64,000 nucleotides of DNA from AP-15 sp963735445. Lineage in GTDB: Bacteria; Pseudomonadota; Alphaproteobacteria; ATCC43930; CGMCC-115725. The DNA is taken from NCBI GenBank assembly GCA_963735445.1, contig CAVTLC010000032.1, positions 57,686 through 121,685 of the forward strand, given 5' to 3'. How positions within the stretch are numbered: the stretch's first letter is position 1; each line of letters begins with the position of its first letter. Below are positions 27,856 to 36,119 of this stretch, piece after piece. The translations under genes and the position numbers were made by a program. A model generated the notes under the pieces. It searched no databases, had not been told where the DNA came from, and saw only the letters and a list, made by a program, of their open reading frames with translations.

Positions 27856-28188
27856 TCAGCCGAGCAACAGGTTGCGGGTCGCGGCGGGCAGGCGGACGGT
27901 CAGGCCGTCGAGTTCCTCGGTGATGATGATTTGGCAGCCGAGGCGCGATGTCGTGGTTAGATTAAAGGCGAGGTCGAGCATGTCCTCCTCGTCCTCAGTC
28001 GCTTCTTTCAGCAGCTCGTACCATTCGGGATCGATGATCACGTGACAGGTCGAGCAGGCGAGCGAGCCCTCACAGGCGCCTTCGATATCGATCCCGTTGC
28101 GATGGGCAATCTCAAGCACCGACAGACCGAGTGGGGCATCGACCGCGCGTGCGGTTCCATCGCGCTCGATAAAAATCATGGTCGGCAT
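27856..28188 (-). CDS. fdx: 2Fe-2S ferredoxin, adrenodoxin/Isc type
   Basis: 110 residues from ATG 28188, overlapping the stop of the upstream gene (TGATG); a GTG one codon earlier is possible. Cysteine ligands are in the pattern GACEGSLACSTCHV and, near the C-terminus, RLGCQI, as in Isc ferredoxins. It delivers electrons for Fe-S cluster assembly by the adjacent IscS/IscA proteins. Confidence 0.92.
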   Translation of the reverse strand: MPTMIFIERDGTARAVDAPLGLSVLEIAHRNGIDIEGACEGSLACSTCHVIIDPEWYELLKEATEDEEDMLDLAFNLTTTSRLGCQIIITEELDGLTVRLPAATRNLLLG

Positions 28189-28646
28189 CACGCCGTCGGA
28201 TTGTCGGGTCGCGGCGCCAGATCCTCGGCGAGCATCGCAGCCGATAGTGCCCGCTCCATTCCCGGCGCGAGTTCGCTAGCGGCGACCAAGCGCAGCACGA
28301 GTAAACCCGCGGCTTCCGCTGCATTGGCGATCATTACCGCAGCGGGGCTGCCGCATAGTTCCGGCGCCAGGGCGACTACCGCGTGGGTCACCGGTCGGGC
28401 GAGAGCGCGCTCGGCCCGCAGCCGCGCCGCTTCGAACAGCTCCTGCCACTGGGCAGCCGCGGCTCCAGCGGCGGGTACGACTATATTGCTTTCAAACCCT
28501 TCCCGATCGGGGAGCAGCGTCGGGTTGCCACCGAGCGACAATGCGACATCTGCTAATTGACCGCTGGCGTCGATGCCGATCGCCGCGCCCGGCATGTTCG
28601 GATCGGTCGGCCCACCCTCCGGTTCCTCGATCTGGAACAATTTCAT
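28188..28646 (-). CDS. truncated HscA/Hsp70-like protein in the isc operon
   Basis: 152 residues. The start (MKLFQIEEPEGG), then AAIGIDASGQLADVALSLGG, then NPTLLPDREGFESNIVV parallel the N-terminus of HscA, where the phosphate loop would read GIDLGTTNS. Further on, RAERALARPVTHAVVALAPE and NAAEAAGLLVLRLVAASELA parallel the Hsp70 core before it ends. The DLGTTNS loop is replaced by DASGQLA, and the rest of the ATPase and the substrate-binding domain are missing. The position between iscA-type and fdx is exactly that of hscA. It is intact, in frame and well spaced, so it may be maintained with a new role. Confidence 0.6.
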   Translation of the reverse strand: MKLFQIEEPEGGPTDPNMPGAAIGIDASGQLADVALSLGGNPTLLPDREGFESNIVVPAAGAAAAQWQELFEAARLRAERALARPVTHAVVALAPELCGSPAAVMIANAAEAAGLLVLRLVAASELAPGMERALSAAMLAEDLAPRPDNPTA

Positions 28647-28718
28647 CCGAACCGGTCTCGCTCAATATGCGGTGGTTATGCGCCTCGTTCCGCGCTTATA
28701 TCCCTGAATAGATCCAAC

Positions 28719-29060
28719 TCAGACGTGGAACAACTCGCCGCAGCCGCACCGGCCTTTTTCGTTCGGGTTACGAAAGGTAAAGCCGCTCTGCAGCTTTTCT
28801 TCGACGTAATCCATCTCGGTGCCGAGGATGAACATGACCGCTTTCGGATCGATTAACACGGTCACTCCCTTGTCCTCGACGATCTCGTCGAATTTGCCTT
28901 TTTCATCGGCATATTCGATCGTGTAGCTGAGACCGGAACAACCGCGCGCGCGCACGCCGACCCTGACCCCGACCGACGGCTTGCCACGCCCCGCAAGCAG
29001 CGCCTGGATCCGCTGCGCTGCGGCTTCGGTTACTGTGAGCGCCTGCTTTTTCGCCCGCAT
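28719..29060 (-). CDS. iscA: A-type Fe-S carrier (IscA/HesB family)
   Basis: 113 residues. The three conserved cysteines of A-type carriers are seen: C in GVRARGCSGLSYTI and CGCGE near the C-terminus. LTVTEAAAQRIQALLAGRGK opens the fold. It carries Fe-S clusters from IscS-driven assembly to apo-targets. It lies 30 bases after iscS. The IscA versus ErpA distinction rests on context. Confidence 0.9.
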   Translation of the reverse strand: MRAKKQALTVTEAAAQRIQALLAGRGKPSVGVRVGVRARGCSGLSYTIEYADEKGKFDEIVEDKGVTVLIDPKAVMFILGTEMDYVEEKLQSGFTFRNPNEKGRCGCGELFHV

Positions 29061-29089
29061 GCGTTTCTCCGATCGCGAATTTTCAATCT

Positions 29090-30322
29090 TTATGTGGGGT
29101 CGCCGACAGGTTGCCGCATCACCGCATCGTCCGTGAGGCGCGCGGCGGCGGCAGCCAGCGCGTCGACCGCGAAATCGACCTCTGCGGCGGTGTTAAAGCG
29201 GCCAATCCCGATGCGGATTGCCGAATTTGCTATCGGATCGGGAAGGCCGAGTGCACGCAGCACATAGGATGGCTCAACTTTGGCGGAGGTACAGGCCGAG
29301 CCGGTCGAGATCGCGATGGCCGGACACGCCTCAATCAAAGACGGGGCCTCGATGCCCGGAAAACTCAGGTTGAGATTACCGGGAAGACGCCGCTCAGCGT
29401 CGCCATTGAGCGTGAGCCCGGACACCCGGCGCGACAAGCCCTGATGCAGCCGGTCGCGCAATTGGCGCAGACGCAGCGCCTCGTCCGGCATCTCTTGCGC
29501 GGCGATCGCGGCGGCGCGGCCCAGCCCGACGCAGAGCGGCGTCGGCAGGGTGCCGGAGCGCAGGCCGCGTTCCTGCCCGCCACCATCGATCAATGGCAGC
29601 AGGCGAACGCGCGGACGGCGGCGCACGTAGAGCACGCCGATCCCCTTCGGCCCATACAGCTTGTGGCCGGAAATCGACATCAGATCGATATGCATCGCTT
29701 CAACATCGAGCGGGATCTTGCCCGCTGCCTGCGCCGCATCGGTGTGAAACAACACGCCGCGGGCGCGGCACAACGCGCCGATTTCGGCGAGCGGTTGGAT
29801 GACCCCGATCTCGTTATGCGCCGCTAAAACCGAGACCAAGAGAGTGTGCTCGGTCAGCGCGGCTTCGAGCTTGTCGAGCGCCACCAGGCCGCTCGGCTCG
29901 ACCGGCACATAGGTTACCGCGAACCCCTCACGCTCCAATTGCGCGCAGCTTTCGAGCACGCATTTGTGCTCGGTCGTCAAGGTTACGATGTGATCGCGGC
30001 TGCGGCCCGCCTGAGAATAGGCGCGGGAAAAGTGCGCCGCACCCTTGATTGCGAGATTATTGGCCTCGGTCGCTCCCGACGTGAAAACGATCTCGCGCGG
30101 GTCGGCGTGGATCAGCGCCGCGATCTCGCCGCGCGCCTCCTCGACCGCGGCCGCCGCGACATGACCGTAGCTGTGGCTGGTGCTGTGCGGGTTGCCGAAA
30201 TGCTCGGTGAAAAATGGCAGCATTGCCTCGAGCACGCGGGGGTCGACCCGCGTCGTCGCCTGGTTGTCGAGATAGATCGGCGGCGTATTGGCCTCCATGT
30301 ATCTTGCGGCGCGTACGCTCAT
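29090..30322 (-). CDS. iscS: cysteine desulfurase IscS
   Basis: 410 residues from ATG 30322, whose codon overlaps the previous stop (ATGA). PLP lysine in SISGHKLYGPKGIG, TTEHKCVLESC, and the persulfide-forming cysteine in STGSACTSAKVEPSYVLRAL with the long loop typical of group I IscS. It releases sulfur from cysteine for Fe-S clusters, for MnmA and for thiamine. Second of two desulfurase genes in tandem. Its substrate could be supplied by CysE at the head of the operon. Confidence 0.92.
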   Translation of the reverse strand: MSVRAARYMEANTPPIYLDNQATTRVDPRVLEAMLPFFTEHFGNPHSTSHSYGHVAAAAVEEARGEIAALIHADPREIVFTSGATEANNLAIKGAAHFSRAYSQAGRSRDHIVTLTTEHKCVLESCAQLEREGFAVTYVPVEPSGLVALDKLEAALTEHTLLVSVLAAHNEIGVIQPLAEIGALCRARGVLFHTDAAQAAGKIPLDVEAMHIDLMSISGHKLYGPKGIGVLYVRRRPRVRLLPLIDGGGQERGLRSGTLPTPLCVGLGRAAAIAAQEMPDEALRLRQLRDRLHQGLSRRVSGLTLNGDAERRLPGNLNLSFPGIEAPSLIEACPAIAISTGSACTSAKVEPSYVLRALGLPDPIANSAIRIGIGRFNTAAEVDFAVDALAAAAARLTDDAVMRQPVGDPT

Positions 30323-31464
30323 GCCGCCCGCGCCTCCTGGGCAAAGCCGCGCCGGCGGCGGTAAAGCGCGGTCCACGAACGGATAAATCGGTCTATGTCG
30401 TCCTCGGTCGTACTCCAGCCGAGGCTGACACGGATCGTCGATGACGCAATCTCGACCGGTACGCCCATTGCCGCCAAGACATGGCTCGGCCCAACTTTAC
30501 CCGATGAACAGGCGGCGCCGGCGCTGACCATAACGCCGTCGAGGTCGAGCGCGATGACCTGGGTTTCGGCCGACATACCGGGCATCGCAATCGCCGTGGT
30601 GTTTGGTAATCGGGGCACATCACCACCGACGACAATCGCCTCGGGCCCCGCCGCGATGATTTCAGCTTCGAGCGCGTCGCGTAGCCCGCGTACGCGCTGA
30701 TTAAGCGCAATCTCCGCTTTTGCGACCCGAGCAGCGGCGCCAAAGCCGACAATGCCGAGGATATTTTCGGTGCCGGCGCGGCGCCCGCGCTCTTGTCCGC
30801 CACCGCAAAAAATCGGGGTCAGCTCCACTCCTTGCGTCAGAATGACTGCGCCCACACCCGGCGGCCCGCCAAGCTTGTGAGCGGACAGGGTCAACAGGTC
30901 GGCGCCAATCTCGGCCATATCGAGCGAGAGCTTGCCGGCGGCTTGGACGGCATCGCAGTGAAACAGCGCGCCATGCGCATGCGCCAATGCTGCGATGTCT
31001 GCCACCGGCTGGATGACACCCGTCTCGTTGTTGGCGAGCATCACCGAAACCAGCGCCGGTCGATCCTCGCTCGCCAGCATCCTCGCCAGCGCGTCCAACC
31101 GGACGCGACCATGCGGATCAACCGGGATCCGTTCGGCTTCGGGGACGGCGCGCAAGACCGAATCGTGCTCCACCGCCGACACCAGGACCCGTTCCCGACC
31201 GGCGCCACGAAGGGCAAGGTGATTGGCCTCGGTGCCGCCGCTGCCAAACACGACATTTTCGGGCAGCGCCCCGATCATCGCCGCAACCGCGGCGCGGCTG
31301 TCTTCAACCATCCGCCTGGCGCTGCGGCCCCAGCGATGGACCGAGGATGGGTTGCCGCACCGCTCCAACGCCGCCGTCATCGCGACAACGGCCTCGGGGC
31401 GCAGCGGCGCCGTCGCGTTCCAATCGAGATAGGTGCTTGGGCGAGGCCCGCTTCGACCGCTCAT
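30319..31464 (-). CDS. second cysteine desulfurase (NifS-like)
   Basis: 381 residues from ATG 31464, overlapping the iscR stop as ATGA. It begins TYLDWNATAPLRPEAV, with SAVEHDSVLRAVPEA, the PLP lysine in TLSAHKLGGPPGVGAV and the active cysteine in SAGAACSSGKVGPSHVL. It is a shorter-loop paralog of IscS, and such tandem pairs are usual in Rhodospirillales isc operons. Its division of labour with IscS is unknown. Confidence 0.88.
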   Translation of the reverse strand: MSGRSGPRPSTYLDWNATAPLRPEAVVAMTAALERCGNPSSVHRWGRSARRMVEDSRAAVAAMIGALPENVVFGSGGTEANHLALRGAGRERVLVSAVEHDSVLRAVPEAERIPVDPHGRVRLDALARMLASEDRPALVSVMLANNETGVIQPVADIAALAHAHGALFHCDAVQAAGKLSLDMAEIGADLLTLSAHKLGGPPGVGAVILTQGVELTPIFCGGGQERGRRAGTENILGIVGFGAAARVAKAEIALNQRVRGLRDALEAEIIAAGPEAIVVGGDVPRLPNTTAIAMPGMSAETQVIALDLDGVMVSAGAACSSGKVGPSHVLAAMGVPVEIASSTIRVSLGWSTTEDDIDRFIRSWTALYRRRRGFAQEARAA

Positions 31465-31934
31465 CGGTCTTCCGTCAAGGCACCGGCCAGGTTCTGGCAA
31501 TGCAGCCGGCCGCTGGTGCCGAGCACGCGACGCTCGCAGATATCGGCGAGCGAGACTGAGCTGAGGTAAAGGTGAATTTGGTTTCCCAACTCTTCCCAGA
31601 GATCGTGAGTCATGCAGCGGGTGGGGGTGCCACGGCAGCCGATCGGCGCGCCTGGGGTGCAGCGTGTCGCCCGAATTGGCTCGTCGACCGCAACAATGAT
31701 GTCGGCAATCCGAATGTCGCCGCGATCATGCCCAAGCAGATAACCGCCGCCCGGCCCTCGCACACTTTTCACCAGCCCGCCCTTGCGCAGCATCGCAAAG
31801 AGCTGTTCCAGATAGGACAGCGAGATCTCCTGACGCTCGGCGATCTCGGCAAGTGCGACCGGCCCGCTACCGCTGTGCTGCGCGAGATCGACCATAGCCA
31901 TCACCGCGTAGCGACCTTTGGTGCTGAGCCTCAC
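31461..31934 (-). CDS. iscR: Rrf2-family Fe-S regulator IscR
   Basis: 157 residues with GTG start at 31934 (GAGGATTGTCGG upstream). The longer frame would overlap cysE and lacks homology. Winged helix: RLSTKGRYAVMAMVDLAQHS, ISLSYLEQLFAMLRKGGLVKS, VRGPGGGYLLG. Three cysteines (CTPGAPIGCRGTPTRC, then MTHDLW) are placed to bind a 2Fe-2S cluster. It should repress or activate the Fe-S operon according to cluster status. Second in the run after cysE. Confidence 0.9.
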   Translation of the reverse strand: MRLSTKGRYAVMAMVDLAQHSGSGPVALAEIAERQEISLSYLEQLFAMLRKGGLVKSVRGPGGGYLLGHDRGDIRIADIIVAVDEPIRATRCTPGAPIGCRGTPTRCMTHDLWEELGNQIHLYLSSVSLADICERRVLGTSGRLHCQNLAGALTEDR

Positions 31935-31944
31935 CCGACAATCC

Positions 31945-32712
31945 TCAAGACGCGCGCGCTCCGCCCTCATCCGCGTGAGCGCCCGCAGATGCTACGAGCC
32001 GCAGCGCCGGCGCTTCGCCGGGCAGCGGACGTTCGACCTCCGCCTCCTGCCGCTTCTGTTCGAACTCATTGACCCGGGCGCGCAGGCTGGTCACCTCGTC
32101 AATCAACCCGTTTAGCGCGCGGGCAATCGGGTCGGGGATGTCGCCGCACACCGCATAAGGTTGGAAAGCCGGCCGCGGCTCGACCACGCCGCCGCCCCGG
32201 GTTACCTGCCGCGCCGGATTACCGACCATCGTGGCGCCATCCGGGACTTCGCGCAGCACCACCGCGGCGGCTCCGATACGGGCGCCGTCGCCGACGCGAA
32301 ATGGCCCCAGTATCTGCGCGCCGGAACCGACGATCACGCCGGCCCCCAAGGTCGGATGCCGTTTTTGGCCGCGGGTCAGAGAGGTGCCACCCAAGGTCAC
32401 GCCCTGGTATAGGGTGCAGTCGTCGCCAATCTCGGCGGTCTCGCCGATCACCACACCCATCCCGTGATCGATGAACACCCGTCTACCGATGCGAGCCCCG
32501 GGATGAATTTCAATGCCGGTCAGCACACGCCCGAGATGCGACATGAACCGGCCGGCGAGCAGCCAGCCGTGATTCCAAAGCCCGTGGGCGATACGGTGGT
32601 AGAACAGCGCGTGAAACCCCGGATAACACAGCACGACCTCAAGCCGCGATCGGGCTGCAGGATCGCGTGCCAATGTCGCGTCAATTTCTTCTCGCAGGTT
32701 CTTCCACAGCAT
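31945..32712 (-). CDS. cysE: serine O-acetyltransferase CysE
   Basis: 255 residues from ATG 32712; the TTG further up lies within the predicted promoter and is rejected as start. N-terminal helical part (NLREEIDATLARDPAARSR, VVLCYPGFHALFYHRIAH) and a left-handed hexapeptide-repeat C-terminal half (GRRVFIDHGMGVVIGETAEI, YQGVTLGGT). It acetylates serine to give O-acetylserine for cysteine synthesis. The proline/glutamate-rich tail after residue 215 is variable. Heads the isc gene run, tying cysteine supply to Fe-S assembly. Confidence 0.9.
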   Translation of the reverse strand: MLWKNLREEIDATLARDPAARSRLEVVLCYPGFHALFYHRIAHGLWNHGWLLAGRFMSHLGRVLTGIEIHPGARIGRRVFIDHGMGVVIGETAEIGDDCTLYQGVTLGGTSLTRGQKRHPTLGAGVIVGSGAQILGPFRVGDGARIGAAAVVLREVPDGATMVGNPARQVTRGGGVVEPRPAFQPYAVCGDIPDPIARALNGLIDEVTSLRARVNEFEQKRQEAEVERPLPGEAPALRLVASAGAHADEGGARAS

Positions 32713-32778
32713 CGGTATCACTATATAAATATGGCAGCGGCCAATCGCCGGCACCCGTTGAGCGAGGCTGCAACCGAG

Positions 32779-32806
32779 CATATAATTGTCCGACAAAAAT
32801 GATCAA
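32779..32806 (-). promoter_or_regulatory. putative cysE-isc promoter with internal palindrome
   Basis: On minus, TTGATC (32806-32801) and TATATG (32784-32779) lie 16 bases apart as -35/-10-like boxes, 67 bases before the cysE start. Between them sits the inverted repeat TTGTC-G-GACAA (32796-32786), in a position suited to an operator. IscR control is an inference from the operon content. Confidence 0.4.
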
Positions 32807-32879
32807 GAATTGCGGGCATGGACCAAGGGAATGGCGGTGCTAGTCGCTGACCCAGGCGCTCGGATTTACTGGAATTGTC

Positions 32880-33563
32880 ATGCCTGAGGTAATTATCAAC
32901 GGGCCTGAAGGCCGGATCGAAGCACGGTATCATCACGCCCGCGATTCCAACGCTGGAATGGCGCTGGTGTTACATCCGCACCCGCAGCATGGCGGGACGA
33001 TGAACAACAAGCTGGTCTATGCGCTCTACCAGATATTTGTGCGCCAGGGGTTTTCGACGCTGCGCTTCAATTTTCGTGGCGTCGGACGGAGTCAGGGCAG
33101 CTTTGACCGCGGCGAGGGCGAACTATCCGATGCCGCCTCGGCGCTCGATTGGCTGCAGACCTATAACCCGAACGCCGGGACGTGCTGGGTTGCCGGGTTC
33201 TCGTTTGGCGCCTGGATCGGCATGCAACTGCTGATGCGACGGCCTGAGATCGAGAGCTTTGTGGCGGTGGCGCCGCCGGCAAATATGTACGACTTCACCT
33301 TTCTCGCGCCGTGTCCGTCATCGGGCCTGATCTTGCAGGGGGATCAGGACACGGTGGTGCCGGTGGAATCGGTGCAGAAGCTCGTCACCAAGCTATCGCA
33401 TCAGCGCGACATCAAGATCGACTTTCGCAAGATCCCCGGTGCCGATCACTACTTCGCGGATCACCTCGACACCATCACGACGCATGTCGACGGCTACATC
33501 CGTGACCATGCGCGGCGAGGCGGCCGCGCCGTCGTGACACCGCAAGGCCGCGGCGTCCGCTAG
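32880..33563 (+). CDS. alpha/beta hydrolase (COG2945-like)
   Basis: 227 residues. LVLHPHPQHGGTMNNKLVYALY near the N-terminus, FSTLRFNFRGVGRSQGSFD, nucleophile elbow GFSFGA, QGDQDTVVP (acid) and GADHYFADHLD (His) give a full Ser-Asp-His triad. This family is abundant in alphaproteobacteria; the substrate is unknown. Divergent from cysE, and its stop is 16 bases from the purA stop. Confidence 0.85.
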   Translation: MPEVIINGPEGRIEARYHHARDSNAGMALVLHPHPQHGGTMNNKLVYALYQIFVRQGFSTLRFNFRGVGRSQGSFDRGEGELSDAASALDWLQTYNPNAGTCWVAGFSFGAWIGMQLLMRRPEIESFVAVAPPANMYDFTFLAPCPSSGLILQGDQDTVVPVESVQKLVTKLSHQRDIKIDFRKIPGADHYFADHLDTITTHVDGYIRDHARRGGRAVVTPQGRGVR

Positions 33564-33579
33564 GCGAGGCACCGGCTTC

Positions 33580-34872
33580 TTAGTCGGCGAACGGGTCGCG
33601 CACCAGGACCGTGTCGTCGCGCTCCGGGCTCGTCGACAACAGCGCCACCGGTGCGCCGATCAGCTCTTCTAGCCGGCGGATATACTTGATCGCGGTCGCC
33701 GGCAGGTCGGCCCAGGAGCGTGCGCCGCGCGTGCTTTCGCGCCACCCCTCCGCGGTTTCGTAGATCGCCTCGATTTCCGCCTGCACCGAGGTTCCGCTCG
33801 GCAGATGGTCGTAAATCGTCGATCCGCGGCGGTAGCCGGTGCAGATCTTGACCTCCTCGAACCCGTCGAGCACGTCGAGTTTGGTCAAGGCGATGCCGTC
33901 TATTCCGCCGAGCCTGATTGCTTGGCGAACCATCACCGCGTCGAACCAGCCACAGCGCCGTGGCCGGCCGGTAACGACGCCGAACTCGCGCCCGCGCTCG
34001 CCGAGAATGCGGCCGGTCTCGTCCGACAATTCGGTCGGGAACGGGCCGCTGCCGACCCGGGTCGTGTAGGCTTTGGTGATGCCGAGCACATAGCCTACTG
34101 CACTCGGGCCGATACCCGACCCCGCCGCCGCCTGGCCTGCGAGCGTGTTTGACGAGGTCACGAACGGGTAGGTGCCGTGGTCGACGTCGAGCATCGCCCC
34201 TTGCGCGCCCTCGAACAGGATGCGACGGCCCTTGCGGCGCGCCTCGTCGAGCAGCTGCCACACGGCTGCGGCGTAAGGCAAAATGCGGGGCGCCACAGCG
34301 CGCAGCTTGGCAATTAGCTCGCCGCGGTCGATTTCCGGCTGGCCGAGACCGCGCAGCAGCGCGTTGTGATGCAAAAACAGCGGTTCGAGTCGAGCTTCCA
34401 GGGTCGCGGGGTCGGCGAGATCGCACACCCGAAGCGCCCGACGGCCGACCTTATCCTCATAGGCTGGACCGATGCCGCGGCCGGTGGTGCCGATCCGCTG
34501 CGCGCCCCCCCGAGCCTCGCGGGCGCGGTCGAGCGCGCCATGCGACGGCAGGATCAGCGCGGCGTTGTCGGCGAGCTTCAGGTTTTCCGGGGTGACCTCG
34601 ACACCCTTTTTGCGGATCGCATCGATCTCATCGACGAGCGCCCAAGGGTCGACAACGACCCCGTTGCCAATGATCGACAATTTGCCCGGTCGGACGACCC
34701 CCGACGGAAGCAGGCTGAGCTTGTACTCGACATTGCCGATGACGAGCGTGTGTCCGGCGTTGTGGCCGCCTTGAAAACGGACGACGACATCGGCGCGCTC
34801 CGATAGCCAGTCGACGATCTTGCCTTTGCCCTCATCACCCCATTGGGCGCCAACGACGGCGACATTCGCCAT
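33580..34872 (-). CDS. purA: adenylosuccinate synthetase
   Basis: 430 residues, full length. GTP and IMP motifs: VVGAQWGDEGKGKIVDWL, GGHNAGHT, TGRGIGPAYEDKVGRRALRV, GAQGAMLDVDHGTYPFVTSSN, and KLDVLDGFEEVKICTGYR. It makes adenylosuccinate from IMP and aspartate with GTP, the committed step to AMP. Start ATG follows AGGAGAAACCGC. The hisZ stop is 11 bases upstream, so the two are co-transcribed. Confidence 0.96.
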   Translation of the reverse strand: MANVAVVGAQWGDEGKGKIVDWLSERADVVVRFQGGHNAGHTLVIGNVEYKLSLLPSGVVRPGKLSIIGNGVVVDPWALVDEIDAIRKKGVEVTPENLKLADNAALILPSHGALDRAREARGGAQRIGTTGRGIGPAYEDKVGRRALRVCDLADPATLEARLEPLFLHHNALLRGLGQPEIDRGELIAKLRAVAPRILPYAAAVWQLLDEARRKGRRILFEGAQGAMLDVDHGTYPFVTSSNTLAGQAAAGSGIGPSAVGYVLGITKAYTTRVGSGPFPTELSDETGRILGERGREFGVVTGRPRRCGWFDAVMVRQAIRLGGIDGIALTKLDVLDGFEEVKICTGYRRGSTIYDHLPSGTSVQAEIEAIYETAEGWRESTRGARSWADLPATAIKYIRRLEELIGAPVALLSTSPERDDTVLVRDPFAD

Positions 34873-34883
34873 GCGGTTTCTCC

Positions 34884-36047
34884 TCAGCCGATGGCTTGCG
34901 GCATACCGTGCTCAAAGACGTGCGTGCAGCCGAGGCGCCGCGCCTCGGCCCGCCAATCGGCGCAGGGTTCGAGTGCGGTAACGGTGATCCAGCCTTGTTC
35001 GCGAAGTTCGGCGGCGCGATTGGGCGCAGTGCCGATCGGCAACAGCAAGCGGCTTTGCCTCCCGGCGTCGGGCAAGGTTCGCAAGATCGCGTCGGTATCC
35101 AGAGTAAAGCCGGTCGCAGGCTCGGGCGCCGCCGGGTCGCCCGCCTGATAACGTCCGCCGCGGCCCAATTCGCCACTCGACCCGTTGAACGCGCTGCCGC
35201 CGCCGAAAAATGTAAAGCTGATCCCGGTATGGTACTCAAAGCCGCGGTTTTCGACCGGGTCGACCGTCACCTTGAGGGCCGGAGCGGCGTCCCTGAGCCC
35301 ATCGAGCACGGCACCAAGCCGGATCCGCTCGGCCCTTGCCTGCGGCGGCAAATCGAGGCGATCGAGCGCGGCCAAAGCCGCGTCGGCCGGACCTGCCGCC
35401 GCCAGCAACCGGCCCAGCAATTCACCAGCCCTGCCGGCAATTGTCGCGACCGCGGCGGTGTCCTTGTGATCGAGTGCGGCGCGCAAACTCGTGGCCCGCT
35501 CGCCGGAAATGCCAAAGGCCTCGACGACGGCCGGAACCAATGTCGGCAGAGTAATGTCGACCGATAAGTGGCGCACGCCGAGCGCGGTCAAACCTTCGCC
35601 CGCCACGGCGATTGCCTCGACATCGGCGGCTGACCCGGAAGAGCCAATCAGCTCGGCGCCGACCTGTCCGATCTGGCGCTCGGGTCTGATCTCGGAACCC
35701 TTGACCCGCAATACCTGCCCCGCATAGCTCAAACGCAGCGGCCGCGCAGCGTTACGAAGACGGGTGGCGGCGATGCGGGCAATCTGCGGCGTCATGTCGG
35801 CGCGCACCCCGATCATGCGGTGTGAACCGGGATCCATCGTTCGGAAGGTCGCAGCCGCCATCGCGGCGCCCGCGCCGGAAAACAGGGTCTCTTCAAATTC
35901 GACGAGCGGCGGCTTCACCCGCTCGTAGCCGTGCTGCGCCAGCGTTGCCATCAGACGCGCGACGACCTGCGCTTCGATCTCCGCTTCGGGCGGCAGCAAA
36001 TCGCGCATGCCTGACGGCAGCAAGGCGGGATGCGAAACGTCGTTCAT
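34884..36047 (-). CDS. hisZ: ATP phosphoribosyltransferase regulatory subunit
   Basis: 387 residues from ATG 36047; an upstream GTG/ATG extension is possible. A class II tRNA-synthetase-like fold without aminoacylation: LLPSGMRDLLPPEAEIE, RTMDPGSHRMIGVRADMTPQIARIAATR, YAGQVLRVK, ERQIGQVGAELIG, and GRGGRYQAG. It lacks the HisS anticodon-binding domain, which separates it from HisRS. It activates the short-form HisG at the first step of histidine synthesis; hisG is not in the window. Next to purA, as in many Rhodospirillales. Confidence 0.9.
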   Translation of the reverse strand: MNDVSHPALLPSGMRDLLPPEAEIEAQVVARLMATLAQHGYERVKPPLVEFEETLFSGAGAAMAAATFRTMDPGSHRMIGVRADMTPQIARIAATRLRNAARPLRLSYAGQVLRVKGSEIRPERQIGQVGAELIGSSGSAADVEAIAVAGEGLTALGVRHLSVDITLPTLVPAVVEAFGISGERATSLRAALDHKDTAAVATIAGRAGELLGRLLAAAGPADAALAALDRLDLPPQARAERIRLGAVLDGLRDAAPALKVTVDPVENRGFEYHTGISFTFFGGGSAFNGSSGELGRGGRYQAGDPAAPEPATGFTLDTDAILRTLPDAGRQSRLLLPIGTAPNRAAELREQGWITVTALEPCADWRAEARRLGCTHVFEHGMPQAIG

Positions 36048-36119
36048 CGGGTCAGTTTGCACCAGCTCGGCGCTGAGCACACAGGGAAAGCGATCTCGAT
36101 CAGGCTCGCGCGGTCCGGT

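Noticed and set aside
31935..31970. Longer iscR start at 31970
   Set aside because: It would overlap the cysE coding end and adds residues not found in IscR; the GTG at 31934 gives the normal N-terminus RLSTKGRYAV.
32713..32796. Longer cysE start at TTG 32796
   Set aside because: That TTG is part of the promoter palindrome, and CysE homologs start at the downstream ATG (LWKNLREEI).
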